A DNA stretch of 64,000 bases, from assembly GCA_038373865.1 (NCBI GenBank), contig JAXGGA010004703.1, positions 21,361 through 85,360 of the forward strand. The letters are read 5' to 3'. Positions 48,891 through 60,797 of the stretch are shown piece after piece (within the stretch, counting starts at the first letter, position 1; each line of letters starts with the position of its first letter). The notes below the pieces were generated by a model. The model searched no databases, was not told the DNA's origin, and worked only from the letters and a program-made list of their open reading frames with translations. Source of the stretch: Uloborus plumipes. Lineage: Eukaryota; Arthropoda; Arachnida; Araneae; Uloboridae. The position numbers were made by a program, and so were the translations under genes.

Positions 48891-49087
48891 TTTGTAAGAA
48901 AAGCAGTCGAAAACTTTGTACAATTAATGACATTGGGTTCACTTGACTGGTGTCAGTGAACCATCATCTTTTTGCACTGATGGCTTCATTTATAATAGCC
49001 CCGAAATAGCTATTTGCTAGAGTTTTCTAACTCTTTTTCAACCTTTTATTTGTACTTGTAGACACGTTGTCTTGCATTTTTAACTTC
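48891..49087 (+). mobile_element. Short retroposon (family R2), copy 2
   Basis: Flanked by a perfect 12-bp direct repeat ACTAAGTTAGAA (48879-48890 and 49088-49099). Head TTTGTAAGAAAAGCAGTCG, unique middle, then the block CTAGAGTTTTCTAACTC through TTGCATTTTTAACTTC shared with copy 1 at 19.4 kb. No ORF. Confidence 0.78.
48974..49018 (+). ncRNA. Degenerate hammerhead-like motif
   Basis: GCA + CTGATGG + GCTTCATT...AATAGCCCC + GAAA + TAGCTA + TTTGC. The order matches a type I hammerhead (core 1, stem II, GAAA, palindromic stem III, cleavage position, short stem I GCA/TGC). Position A9 reads G or is deleted, stem II pairs poorly and stem I is weak. Probably a decayed ribozyme; low confidence. Confidence 0.4.
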
Positions 49088-49099
49088 ACTAAGTTAGAA

Positions 49100-49748
49100 G
49101 CCGAAGTTAAGATAACGAAATATATAGTACGTATGTTTAGTTTTTGTTTTATTTGCGTCATGTCTTATTATTTGGATTTTAAAATGAATTATTTTATTTT
49201 TTGGAAAATGTTTATAATTTTTTAAAAACCTTTTTCTGTTATATATATTAATTTAGTTAAGATATATTATAGTACATAATGTAATATTACTATACGCAGA
49301 ATGCAATAGAGTGGGATTAGTTTTGGTACATGGTTCTAAGTGACTACTAACTTTTTTGGGTTTACTGGACACTCATTTTTTAGTCTCAAACTTAATTTTT
49401 GGACTATAGTAGTAGGTAGTTATAGGAAAACTCTCGTTTCATACTGTGGGTATGGTCTATCCAGCCAATGTAGTATTTGTAAATTTTTTTACGGATGACA
49501 GAAACCCCGAATTATGTTTTATTATCTTCTTTTCTTATTTTGTACATTAGAGTACTGCCCTTTAGAGATTTTAGGTACCGCATTTTAGCTGCTTTGACTC
49601 CTGTTATATCTTGAGCATTCAGAGTCTATGTTTCTGAGCTATATAGCCAAAATGAAATTTTTTGAGTACAAACTTAAACATGCAATTCAACGTTGAAAGT
49701 AAATGATTTTGATCTCTAATGACGATTTCCGCATTTAACTATCCAAAA
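49100..49748. other. AT-rich spacer
   Basis: Nothing recognised. Confidence 0.4.
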
Positions 49749-49750
49749 TA

Positions 49751-50130
49751 CACAGCAAAAAATGAACTGTTATTTTTAAAGTATAATTCTGGCAGCCGAG
49801 GTTCCAATTAAAACTGTAAAATGCACAGTAATAAGCTGTAAAACTAGAAATTTTACAGTTTCTTACTGTAAAACAAGCAACTTTACAGTTTAGTAACAGT
49901 TTAGTAGTGCAGTAAAATTTAGATGTATTATACTGGAAAAACAAGAGTGTAATACTGGCAGCAGAGTTTCCAGTTTAAAATTGTAAAATGCACGGTAAAA
50001 AACTGTAAAATTATAAATTTTACAGTTTATTACTGTAAAGTTACCCATTTTACAGTATGTCACTGTAAAAGTAAACATTTTTACAGTTTATTATACTGCA
50101 AAAACTACGTTCATTTTTACATTCAGAGTG
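49751..50130. mobile_element. Family-1 MITE, copy G
   Basis: Starts CACAGCAAAAAATGAACTG after TA (49749-49750), ends near CATTCAGAGTG before TA (50131-50132). Dimer-like, as in copies C and D. Confidence 0.8.
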
Positions 50131-50132
50131 TA

Positions 50133-50774
50133 GCGCCATAATTAGTGCAGCATTTCATTTCAAGTAGTTATTTTTCTCAGAAGCAGTATCATACAATAAT
50201 CTAGCAAATGTTACTAAAATATTTTGACTGGTATATAATTTCTGAGAAATCACATGGAGTATAAAATTCACCGGAAGATTTAATAATCGGATTACCTAAC
50301 TGTCAAACTGAGGGATCGAAAATTCAATATGAGTTCTAAAGTTCTTCCCTGGAGGTGTAGACCTTCACTGGTCTAACGTCAATCAAATTCAGTCTCTCGA
50401 GAATTAAGCTGATTTCCCCACCGAAAGTATAAACAAAATTAATTCTATTAAAAGGTCAAAGCTAGTCACGATGATTTTAAGACCAATATTGCACAGTAGT
50501 AATCTCTTCGGCGTAAAACTGCAACATAAATATTGAACAATGAAAATATCTAATGAAATAGGGTGTCAAGATACATTAAAAGAGATTTAAAGTGTTCATA
50601 ATTTTTGTATAGGCGCAGTTAGTGATGAAAATAGAGTAATCCATGTTTCATTTGTTATTGTAGAGTATTAACGATTGTTTCATCTGAACTCATTTAAGTA
50701 AGAATAAGAATGTTTCTAATTTAGTTGTCTTACTTCTATTAAGTTAAAAGATGAATGCATTCAAGATCATTGAA
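50133..50774. other. AT-rich spacer
   Basis: Nothing recognised. Confidence 0.4.
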
Positions 50775-51160
50775 TTATCTACTTATATTAAAAACTGAGT
50801 ATCTAACTATCTTTCTATCTTTCTATGTCACGCTTATTTCTCCTGAACGCCAATGAACTGAAAGTCGAACCAGGTACCGATAGATAGGTAATTTTTCAGG
50901 CTTCATTAGTTTCAATCTATATGATTATACGATTTTAATTAGCGAAGATATCAATTAATAAGTAGTCAAGTTTAAAGCGATTAAGCCTAAAAAATGATTA
51001 AACGTCCAAGACATTTATTTCTTACCGTTGCCATTTGAATAAAAACGTTAATTAAATTATTGAACTGTTTAAAATTCCAAGATATTTATTTCCTACCGTT
51101 GCCATTTTGAATTAAAACGTTAATTAAATTATTGAACTATTTAAAATTCCAAGATATTAA

Positions 51161-51462
51161 GGCAGGGATTCAAGTGAAACAGCACTGCGATCGCTTCGAA
51201 TTGCAATCGCTACTGGAAGTGAATTACATTATCATCAACTTAACTTGGCATGACGTCACTACGGGTGGAGCCAATAAGAGCTAACAAGCACTCAGCGATC
51301 TCCTCTTATTCGCCAAGTAGGCTGTGACGTTTTATCTAGCTTGTTTTTCATAGGCAAACGTCTCGCTGACGTCACGATGTTTTTATCAAGAAACGTTCTA
51401 ATGTAATTCATTTCCAGTAGCGATTGTAATGTGCGATCGACTGTTTCACTTGAATCCCTGCC
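51161..51462. mobile_element. Palindromic MITE (family 2), complete copy
   Basis: 302 bp; ends GGCAGGGATTCAAGTGAAAC and its inverse, with GCGATCGC-like blocks next in. Flanks TTAA at the left and TTAT at the right. The insertion lies inside a 67-bp tandem repeat whose neighbours give the empty site, so a TTA or TTAA duplication is likely. TGACGTCA at 51251 and 51367. Confidence 0.82.
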
Positions 51463-51898
51463 TTATTTCTTTCCGTTGCGATTTTAAATTAAAACGTTAA
51501 TTAAATTGAACTTTTTAAAATGAAAGAGTGTTATTTTTTTCCATTTTCATTTTGAATGCGTGTTATAACAAAGTTCTAACAATTGTTTTTATTCTAATTA
51601 TTAATGACATATTTTTTCTCTGGTGCCATTTTGAAAATGTGTTTTTAAATAAAATTGCAATTGCTGTTTTTAGAAGGGGCTTTTTTTGGCTGCGATCCAA
51701 ATATTAAAAGAACTTTTTCGTTTAGAATTTTGCAATTAATTTTAGAAGAAAGCAGTTTGGAAATAATTTTTTTTTGGAAAGGAATTTTATTTGTTATTTA
51801 GGGAGAGTGCTAAGTATGCGCTACTTGACATCGTCTTTATTTTTGAGGAAGCATGTGCAAATAATTCGATTGATTCTTTGATGCAGGAAAGCTTTTTA

Positions 51899-52114
51899 GC
51901 GAGCCGCTTTAGCGGGGAGTAGTTTATTAAACTTTTCCTTGGTACTGTAAAGGCGAGCCGCCTTGGCGGCGAGTAGTTTATTGAAACTTTCCTCGCTACT
52001 GTAAAGGCGAGCCGCCTTGACGGCGAGTAAACTGTTTAAACTTTTCTCATTAATTTAAAGGCTAGCCGCCTTGGTGGCGAGTAGTTTTCTCAAACTGCCT
52101 TCACTACATTACAG
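51899..52114 (-). repeat. Four 54-bp tandem units
   Basis: Units at 51899, 51953, 52007 and 52061, each starting GCGAGCCGCCTTGGCGGCGA or a close variant, with a short GC palindrome GCCGCC/GGCGGC. Phase is exact at 54 bp. Confidence 0.88.
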
Positions 52115-52303
52115 CCCGTGCAACGCCGGGCCACGCAGCTAGTTTCTATATTAATTCTTGAGATGATGAAGATCTAGAATTTACTGTAATCTGTTGCGGG
52201 AATAGACACAGAGTAAAAGCAAACGTTAATTCTTTTATTCTCTGAAACTACATAAGTAATAGATGTAATGCGCATTGTTTGAACATATTATATTTTCTTC
52301 AAG

Positions 52304-53596
<1,293 letters not shown>

Positions 53597-53818
53597 TAGT
53601 GCTCCTCTGGTTTGCTGACCTCTGACATAGTGGATGTTTCCCTTTTTATAGGGTAATAGGAAAGTCAGTGGTAATTGACACTGAATTGGAAATAGGTTAC
53701 TTTCATAGTCATTTCTCAAAAGTATTACAACTCAAATCCGCCGCAACTACTCGTTCCTATTACCCGGAAAGAGGGAAGCATTGTCAGTATCGGAGGTCAA
53801 CTTACCAGAGAAGCACTA
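53597..53818. mobile_element. MITE with about 65-bp inverted ends
   Basis: Left TAGTGCTCCTCTGGT and right ACCAGAGAAGCACTA are inverse. Matching continues through GACCTC/GAGGTC, GTTTCCCT/AGGGAAGC and GGGTAATAGGA/TCCTATTACCC. 222 bp. Superfamily not resolved. Confidence 0.75.
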
Positions 53819-55391
53819 CATATTGAGAGAATTGTCACTTAGTTTTTCGACTACCAGCTCCCTCTACTGGTGATACTCAAAACTATTTGAAGCATAAGAA
53901 CTTTAATGGGGCACAGTACCTGTATACCAGTTTTCTTAAATTTAAGTGAAAGATTGTTTCTAGATAACTTAATCTAGATGAAGTTTGATAAATATCAAAC
54001 CTTCTAGATAATTGTTTCTACACTTATTCAACAATTAATAATTTATTTTCAAACATTAAAAAAATTGACCACTTTTTTTTTTTAATTTGAAAATTTTAAG
54101 ACAATTTCAGTATTTCAAAAACCCCAAGGCTCTTTTTTTTTCACTTATTTCAAAATTTCTTTTTTTTTTTAATTAATCACAAGAATTACCTCTAAAAATT
54201 TATGCATTCATTTTCTTATACATTGATTTGAAAATATTTTGTGACCTCTCATGTAAAAAAATCTTAGAAAATTTTGTTTTTAGAGTTTTAACAAGCTCTA
54301 AAAATTTTAGTAATTTAATAAACAGTAATTCAATGTACAGATTTGCTAAGTATATTATCCTGAGTGCAAAAAATATTGTTTTAAAGCTTTATCTTTAACA
54401 GAAAAAAAATCCTTAGCGATTCCAGTAACATGGAAACACTAAAACTGATAACCGAGAAAAATAACTTTGAAGTTTTGTTTTTCCATTTGAACATATAGCG
54501 TGCATGCCCTAAAGTCATTCATAACTTTTTAAATAATTGAACTAGAGCAATGCTTATTTTACCGAGTGTTTTAAATAACTTTTACTTTTGAAATAAGCAA
54601 TAAAAAATGTTTGATCGTTTGGTCATTTTTAGGTACTGTGACTCCTTAAAAAAATCTGTCAAAAGTGTTGATTTTATTTCTGCTAAAAATGGGTCAGTCA
54701 CTTTTTGGATGTACTGTACGTACTGTACATACATACAAAAATTCACACTTTTTATGTATTCAATTTACCTTACAACTCTTCCTAAGAAAAAAGGAAGATT
54801 AGTTACAATTTTTATTCCTTTTTCGAATCCGTTTTCTTTTTTAAATATTTTACTAGTTGCAAGGTCATTTTTCAGTTTATTCATTAAGTTTATTATTCTA
54901 AATTTAAATATTTTTGAAAGGGCTTCAGAATCACAATTTCTACAAAATCGATAGAAGTGCAGAATATTTGAACAAACAATATGGGAAATAAATGCCATAT
55001 CATCTATGAAAGAGTTGAAGCCATTATGTTTTCGATTCAGATGGAAACAAATGATTAGACTGGGACCGTCATCTCAAATGACACTTAATCGCGTAAAATT
55101 GGGAATATAATCTCGGATTTTCAATCAGCGTTATCCATTGGACCACCAGACGGCGAATTGCTTTGGTAGAAATTGCTTTCGACCGAATCTTCTGAGAATT
55201 CCAGGCAATGATATTTATTTCAATTTTGAATTCATCTGTCAAGGGACAGTAAGCACTAAAGCACAGTCCAATGCATTCTTATTATACACTTTAATACAAA
55301 TAAATATCAAGCTGTTTCATGTCATAATAATAAACAGCATTTGCATTGAATAAAAAAAGTAAAATTTTAAAAAAATATTTTTTTGAATAGG
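53819..55391. other. AT-rich spacer
   Basis: The longest frame (54607-54954, 115 codons) is rich in Phe, Ile, Leu and Lys, as random AT-rich DNA would be; not called. Otherwise nothing recognised. Confidence 0.4.
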
Positions 55392-55704
55392 AAACTGTAA
55401 AAAGGGTAAGTTGTTTTTACAGTATAATGCAGCTAATTTTATAGTAATAAACTGCAAAAATTGCTAATTTTACAGTAATGAACTGTAAAATTGCTAATTT
55501 TAGAGTTTAAAACGGAAACCTCTGCTGCCAGTATTATACTGTATAAGACAGCAAATTTTACGGCAGTAAACTGTAAAAATGCTAACTTTAAAGTAATAAA
55601 CTGCAACTAGTGTTACAGTAGATTACAGTGCATTTTACAGTTTTAAATTGGAACTTTGGCTGCCAGTATTATACTGTAAAAACAACAGTTCATTTTTTGC
55701 AGTG
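55392..55704. mobile_element. Family-1 MITE, copy H
   Basis: Left end eroded (AAACTGTAAAAAGGG), right end CATTTTTTGCAGTG before TA (55705-55706). Same orientation as copies B and E. Confidence 0.8.
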
Positions 55705-55710
55705 TACTTT

Positions 55711-55810
55711 CCTAAGTAACCTTTAAACGTTTTATAAACGTTTTTAAGCCGTTGTTACAACGTTAAAAACCATTTTACAACCTTTAAAAAAACGAAGTGT
55801 GCTACGTGGG
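55711..55810. mobile_element. Palindromic mini-MITE (family 3), copy 2
   Basis: Inverse of 45158-45265: AACGAAGTGTGCTACGTGGG at the right, CCTAAGTAACCTTTAAACG at the left. Lies 6 bp from a family-1 copy. Confidence 0.65.
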
Positions 55811-56170
55811 TTGTGCTGTTAAGGTATTCATATTTGTTTAGAGGAAAATTTATGAGACTTTAGTGCCGTCTTAACAAGGAGAACTCTATCTCCGAAGGGG
55901 AAAAAAAGGCTTGGAGAAACCATAGAAAATAAAAAATTTTAATCTTCATAAATGCTTTTACATTAAAAAAAGGTTTCAGCTCATAAGTAGAACCCTGCAG
56001 AACCGAAATTTTCTATAACTATATCTTTAAACGAACAGCAAAAATTATGTAAAATTGAATTGCAGCAAAATTTATGCGTCGTGCTTTTTAAATTATGACG
56101 GCAGAGTGATACAGAGCACAATGACATAGTCTCTAGATTCGAATTTTAACATGATGTATAATAGAACAGT
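55811..56170. other. AT-rich spacer
   Basis: Nothing recognised. Confidence 0.4.
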
Positions 56171-56178
56171 ACTTTGAT

Positions 56179-56354
56179 CAGGGACGTCATTTCAAGTTTT
56201 TCCAGGGGGGGGGGGGCAAAGGCTCCAAACACAATGCAATTTCATCAGAAAACATAAAAAACCACGCCTACTTATATGTAAATACATTGATTTCTGCTAG
56301 CCAAAGGGGGGGGGGCAATTGACCCCCTGCCCCCCCCCCTAAATGACGGGCCTG
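56179..56354. mobile_element. hAT-like MITE with G tracts
   Basis: 176 bp, CAGGGACGTCATTT at the left and AAATGACGGGCCTG at the right, flanked by ACTTTGAT (56171-56178) and ATTTTGAT (56355-56362), 7 of 8 matching. Long G and C runs lie inside both ends. Confidence 0.78.
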
Positions 56355-56362
56355 ATTTTGAT

Positions 56363-56785
56363 GCATCAGGATAATACAAATTTTCAATGCGTTATTCCAT
56401 GACTTAAGTACTATTCATGCATTAGAAATTAAGTTCTATCAAAGAAATACTCCAGCCACATCTAAACAACATAATCATAATTTGTTAAGATATTGTCGTA
56501 AAAGTATAACTAGGTAACTGTATAGTAGTAAAATAGAATAAATGGTTTCGCGAAAGAAAAAAAGAGAAATGAATTTAAAAGTGTAAATGATAAACATAGT
56601 ACTTTTATTTATATTTATAATTTTAAAGATTATAAAAATAGATAGTTATAAAGCATAATGAAAAAAGAAGCAAAGAAAATTAGATGTAGTGCAACACATA
56701 ATTACAGAGCTAAAATTTTCCATAACAGCAACTTCTTGAAACACCCTTGCTTTAATGTATATTTTCAAACATTGTTGATAGCTTC
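56363..56785. other. AT-rich spacer
   Basis: Nothing recognised. Confidence 0.4.
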
Positions 56786-56793
56786 TACAGTGC

Positions 56794-56812
56794 GTCGCAA
56801 AAGTTTAAGCAC
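56794..56812 (+). promoter_or_regulatory. Outer left transposase-binding direct repeat
   Basis: GTCGCAAAAGTTTAAGCAC, identical to the inner left site and the outer right site. Inferred binding site by analogy with IR/DR elements. Confidence 0.75.
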
Positions 56813-56965
56813 AACCGAAATCTTTTGATAAGACGAAAAGTATGCACCAAAAAGTTTTAAAATTTTTACTGTAATTAAACAAACAGCTTACAAATTCATG
56901 TTTCGAATTTGGAAACAATTCATAGAAATTAAAATACGATTACATGATAAAATCAAAATTTTGCT

Positions 56966-56984
56966 GTCGCAAAAGTTTAAGCAC
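56966..56984 (+). promoter_or_regulatory. Inner left transposase-binding direct repeat
   Basis: Same 19 bases as the outer site, 172 bp further in. Confidence 0.75.
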
Positions 56985-57024
56985 AAAAGCGGATTATATA
57001 TATTTTAGAAAGCATAAAAGTCTT

Positions 57025-58020
57025 TTAGTAGTCTATGGTGTTACCGTTGCATCTGATGAGTTCTAATATGCGATTTTTCATCGATAGCACGAGATTTTGG
57101 AAGGTTTCGGGAGTTAGTTTGTACCAGGCTTCCTCGATTGCAGATTTAAGCTCTTGAACACAGCAATACTGCTTCCCATTCTGATATACGTCACGTGCGA
57201 GAATTCCCCAGATGTTTTCTATGGGATTTAGATCCGGGCTGAGTGCTGGCCAGTTCATTACACTAATATTTTGATAAGCAAGCCATTCTTTCGTACTACG
57301 GGAATTGTGTATTGAAGCGTTGTCTTGCTGAAAAATCCAACCAGGGCCACCTAGGACTTCCCCAAATGATAACAAATGCTTACTCAGGGTATCTTGATAC
57401 CTTTCTGAATTTTGTCTACCCTTGAGAAAGCTAAGAGAAGTTTGTCCGTTGAAGCAAAAAGCGCCCCATACCATGACTGAGCCACCACCATGTTGCCTAC
57501 TGAATACGCACTTCGGATCTTTCCTCAAGTCACGCCAATGATATGAGAAGCCATCTGGACCGTCTAAATTCCATTTTTTTTCATCAGAGAATACAACAGT
57601 AATCCATTCGTCACTATAATGCATATGATGCTTTGCCCACTGCTGTCTTACTTGTTTGTGACACTTTTTCAGAAAATGTTTGCGAGCTAACTTTTGTTTT
57701 TTGATAAATCCTGATTCTTTTATTCGTCTGCTTATGGTATCACGTGATAATTTTGTTACAAGTCTAGTTTTTATTTGATTAAGTGACAAATTTTCAGTTA
57801 AGGCCAGTTTCTTAATTCTTCTATCCTTACGAGAGGTAGTTTTTCTCGGTCGTCCTGAGCGAAATGCAGGTTTAAATTGATTTCTACGTTTCAGAACATT
57901 ATAAATACCACGTTTAGATTGATTTAAAATCACTGAAATTTGCATAACAGAATTACCTTCTGCTTTCAGCTTCCAGAGTTTCACAACTTCTTCAGACGAG
58001 AACTGTAGTGACTTCGGCAT
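57025..58020 (-). CDS. Tc1-family DD34E transposase, intact
   Basis: 331 residues with no stop or frameshift; usual length for the family (about 330-345). It would bind the element's end repeats and cut and rejoin DNA at TA sites in the nucleus. The start at 58020 is the first ATG and lies inside the right IR/DR, giving MPKSLQFSSEEVVKLWKLKA. Residues 1-50 form a first helix-turn-helix; GRPRK at 56-60 is the linker AT-hook-like motif; a second helix-turn-helix spans about 64-105 (LSLNQIKTRL, SRDTISRRI). The catalytic triad is D146 in VFSDEKKW, D233 in FQQDNASIH and E268 in LSPDLNPIEN, with 34 residues between the last two. A glycine-rich GGGSVMVWG lies at 178-186. Bipartite basic stretches could serve for nuclear import. 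A promoter is not visible. Confidence 0.95.
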   Translation of the reverse strand: MPKSLQFSSEEVVKLWKLKAEGNSVMQISVILNQSKRGIYNVLKRRNQFKPAFRSGRPRKTTSRKDRRIKKLALTENLSLNQIKTRLVTKLSRDTISRRIKESGFIKKQKLARKHFLKKCHKQVRQQWAKHHMHYSDEWITVVFSDEKKWNLDGPDGFSYHWRDLRKDPKCVFSRQHGGGSVMVWGAFCFNGQTSLSFLKGRQNSERYQDTLSKHLLSFGEVLGGPGWIFQQDNASIHNSRSTKEWLAYQNISVMNWPALSPDLNPIENIWGILARDVYQNGKQYCCVQELKSAIEEAWYKLTPETFQNLVLSMKNRILELIRCNGNTIDY

Positions 58021-58126
58021 CTTGATAACACTTTAAGCCATTGCTACACTACATAACTTGCTCAAAAGAACCGCACTGGTTCTTCACGCATCACGTTTCA
58101 AGAGATATTTGCATAAAATCTGATCT

Positions 58127-58145
58127 GTGCATAAACTTTTGCGAC
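58127..58145 (-). promoter_or_regulatory. Inner right transposase-binding direct repeat
   Basis: Inverse of the left sites with one mismatch (TTATGCAC for TTAAGCAC). Confidence 0.7.
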
Positions 58146-58296
58146 AGGCAAAAAAAATCTTTTGTATTTTCTTATTTTCGTCGCGGTTATATTTTTCAAA
58201 ACTTCAAACACTTAACTAGGATCATAGTAGCCACTTACAGTATAAATATGAAAGCATTCTGCTGAAAAGATTTCTTTTTATTCAAAAATTTGCATA

Positions 58297-58315
58297 GTGC
58301 TTAAACTTTTGCGAC
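58297..58315 (-). promoter_or_regulatory. Outer right transposase-binding direct repeat
   Basis: Exact inverse of the outer left site. Confidence 0.75.
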
Positions 58316-58323
58316 GCACTGTA

Positions 58324-60021
58324 ATAATGCTACCTCAGGACCATTTTTATTTCACTTCAATCTAAACTCTGAAAAACAAAAAACAAAAAAAAAAAAGAAG
58401 AAGAAGACGAAATGAGAGTTTTTAAAAAATATTGTCAGTAAGAAATCAGAGTAGAGTAAACGTAACGTTACAGTACTTTACACACAGCAGCAGTGCTTTA
58501 AAATAAAAATAATAATCACTAAAATGAAATTACGAAGGGGAGTTTTTATTTTTTCTGAGGTAAAAAAAAAAAACGATTGTAAAAGACACATTTTAAGTAT
58601 TTTTTTCCAACGTTGATGCACTTTTGCAGATTCCTGTCCATTCCATATGGCACTGTATAAATAACTGTGATAAGAAGCGTTTCATAAGAAATACATCCTG
58701 TAATACTGACAATGTAAGTAACAAGTTCTCGTCAAACTTCTCTTTAAGGGAATCATTATTCAAAATCTTTACAAAATGCTTAAAAAATCAGAGATAATAA
58801 TAAACCTTTTTGAAGTATGTAAGATATTTCTTCAGATGTAATTTAATTAAGCATGCATATTCGGTAGTATATATATACACCAGTTTAAACGATTCATAGT
58901 TCAATCTAAAGTGACTAGTGAACACTAAGTTTTGTAGGATCAGTTTTTGTCTTGAAAAGATGTGCATACAAATATAATAAAACCAAATTATTAATTAGAT
59001 TTTGTTACATTAGGTATCCTTTTTAACCAGTTTGAGAAAATAATTACTGAAAAAGATAGAAAAGCGTAAAATTAGCAACAGAAAAACAATTTTAAACCAG
59101 TATAACTCTAAATTAAATGTCGAAGTTGATCAGAACAAGAGCTATTGGATAACTTTAGACGTGGGAATACTTTAATGGGAAATAATCACCATAGAGTTAA
59201 CCCCATGTTGCTCAAGTAGAAACTTCACCAGCTATCGCCGAACTAACATTGAATACATCACAATTTTGGAGTCCAATATATCTTCAAAGTGAGGCATCTT
59301 CTGAGCGGTTATCAAATTAGACAATTAGCCAAATTTGTTCATCATTTCATTTGTTCTTGAATATTCGAAGACTATTCTTGACTATTCGACTGCGATTTGA
59401 TGTATATGTCTTAGACTCTACAGAGACAAGTATTTCGATGATTGATTTGTAGCTATTAAGTTAATTGTGTATTAGTATTTTATTGGTTTGTTACTTCGTT
59501 TTTCTAGGTTTGTACACTTTATTATTGAAAAGATGCTTGAATTCAAATATTTCTTTAATATATTTAAATTAAAAAAAAACTTCTGTTGTATTTTAGAACA
59601 AAAAAATATGTGGATCATTTTTGTCAGCAACTAAAAAATACAAACATGTATACGTATGCGAAATATTCTTACTATTATTGCATTTATTCTTTTCCCGGGA
59701 GAATTTTATATGTAAGCGCAGTATTTGTACAGCATATAAAGTCGATTTATTCGAGTCCCAATATTATATATAATACTCAAAAAAAGTAGACTGCCCTTTT
59801 TTCGCCAGTCTTAAAAGACTTCTTTCCTTTTTTCTTGTTTATTTATTATTATTATTATTATTTTTATTTCTTTCTTCTTTTTTTTAAATTTACTTTTTAG
59901 TATTTCAATATCCAGTTTTGTATATTAGCTTTCCTTTGTTATTTCTTTTTATTTTTCTATGTAATTCAATTATTTATGACTTTCACTTCAGGGTACATGC
60001 TTGAACTCTTCCTCTGTGACA
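58324..60021. other. AT-rich spacer
   Basis: Nothing recognised; an ATT run lies at about 59844-59861. Confidence 0.4.
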
Positions 60022-60023
60022 TA

Positions 60024-60795
60024 GAGGGAGGTTATAAATTAACGTGAGGTGTTTGGAGCCCTCTAGATCGTGAAGTACTGGGGGAAACATAACCAAATTT
60101 CATGGGCATGCATATTAGACCATGGGATTTCGATTTCTGAAATAAAAAAATAGTTTAAGAAATGACCACCAGGGAAATTTTTATCGCTGCAAAAGTGTTT
60201 TTCTCTGATTGTCGAAGAATTAAATGCTACTGACAAAATATGCATTCATATTATTTGCAAAAATGACTTTTTTATCACAAATGTAGTTCAATATGATCAC
60301 CATTGTGACGTTGCAAGAACTGGATACGATGTACAACATCTTCCACGGCAGTTCGTAACATATCAGAATTGATTTCTCTGACTTTTAAAGTTATAATATC
60401 TTTTAAACTTGCTACATCAGAAACATGTCTTTGATACAGAACACTTTTCAGCAATAACCATAACCAAAAATCCCATGGATTGGGACCGGGCGACTTTGGG
60501 GGCCATACTGGAAATTCTACAGCGATCATATTAAACCTCATTTGCAAATAACAATCATTGTTTCTTTGCGAAATTGCTTTGTACAGCATTTTTTCAAATT
60601 CTCGATATTCAGAGTAATACACTGTTACAGCGCCAAATTTTCCCCGGGTGACAATTTTTTAAACTTTTTTTTTTAATTTCTGAAATCAAAATCCTATGGT
60701 CTAATATGTGCGCCGATGAAATTTGACAATATTTCGCCCAGTACTTCGCGCGTTAAAGGGCTCCAAGCACCTCTCGTTAATTTATAACCACCCTG
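60024..60795 (-). mobile_element. Internally deleted mariner-like element
   Basis: TA-flanked (60022-60023, 60796-60797). Left GAGGGAGGTTATAAATTAAC and right TTAATTTATAACCACCCTG are inverse with substitutions, and the match runs well over 100 bp inward (GTACTGGG / CCCAGTAC, TTAGACCAT / ATGGTCTAA). 772 bp; only the transposase C terminus is left. Confidence 0.85.
60275..60622 (-). pseudogene. mariner-like transposase C-terminal fragment
   Basis: Reads FPVWPPKSPGPNPWDFWLWL, then LKSVLYQRHVSDVASLKDII and VHRIQFLQRHNGDHIEL. The block corresponds to WPPRSPDLTPCDFWLWG of insect mariner-like transposases; the aspartate-leucine pair is now glycine-proline and the following cysteine is tryptophan. 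The N-terminal half is deleted. The start codon of the surviving frame is accidental. Confidence 0.8.
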
Positions 60796-60797
60796 TA

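Larger units (their letters stand above)
50775..52142 (-). repeat. Dispersed repeat, inverse relative of 13768-14568
   Basis: Reads CTACTTATATTAAAAACTGA at the left and CAACGCCGGGCCACGCAGCT at the right, the inverse of the 13.8-kb repeat ends. It is longer and contains a diverged tandem unit of about 67 bp (51003-51160, with TTAAAATTCCAAGATATT and ACGTTAATTAAATT), a family-2 MITE insertion and a 54-bp array. Confidence 0.6.
56788..58321 (-). mobile_element. Complete Tc1-family transposon with IR/DR ends
   Basis: 1,534 bp, flanked by TA (56786-56787 and 58322-58323). Outer ends match perfectly for 25 bp starting CAGTGCGTCGCAAAAGTTTA. Each end carries a second copy of GTCGCAAAAGTTTAAGCAC about 170 bp further in: 56794 and 56966 on the left, 58127 (one mismatch) and 58297 on the right. 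This four-site layout is the IR/DR arrangement known from Sleeping Beauty and related Tc1 elements. With the intact transposase inside, it is the youngest-looking DNA transposon in the window. Confidence 0.95.

Noticed and set aside
54607..54954. 115-codon frame as a host gene
   Set aside because: Composition is what AT-rich DNA gives by chance and no motif is present.
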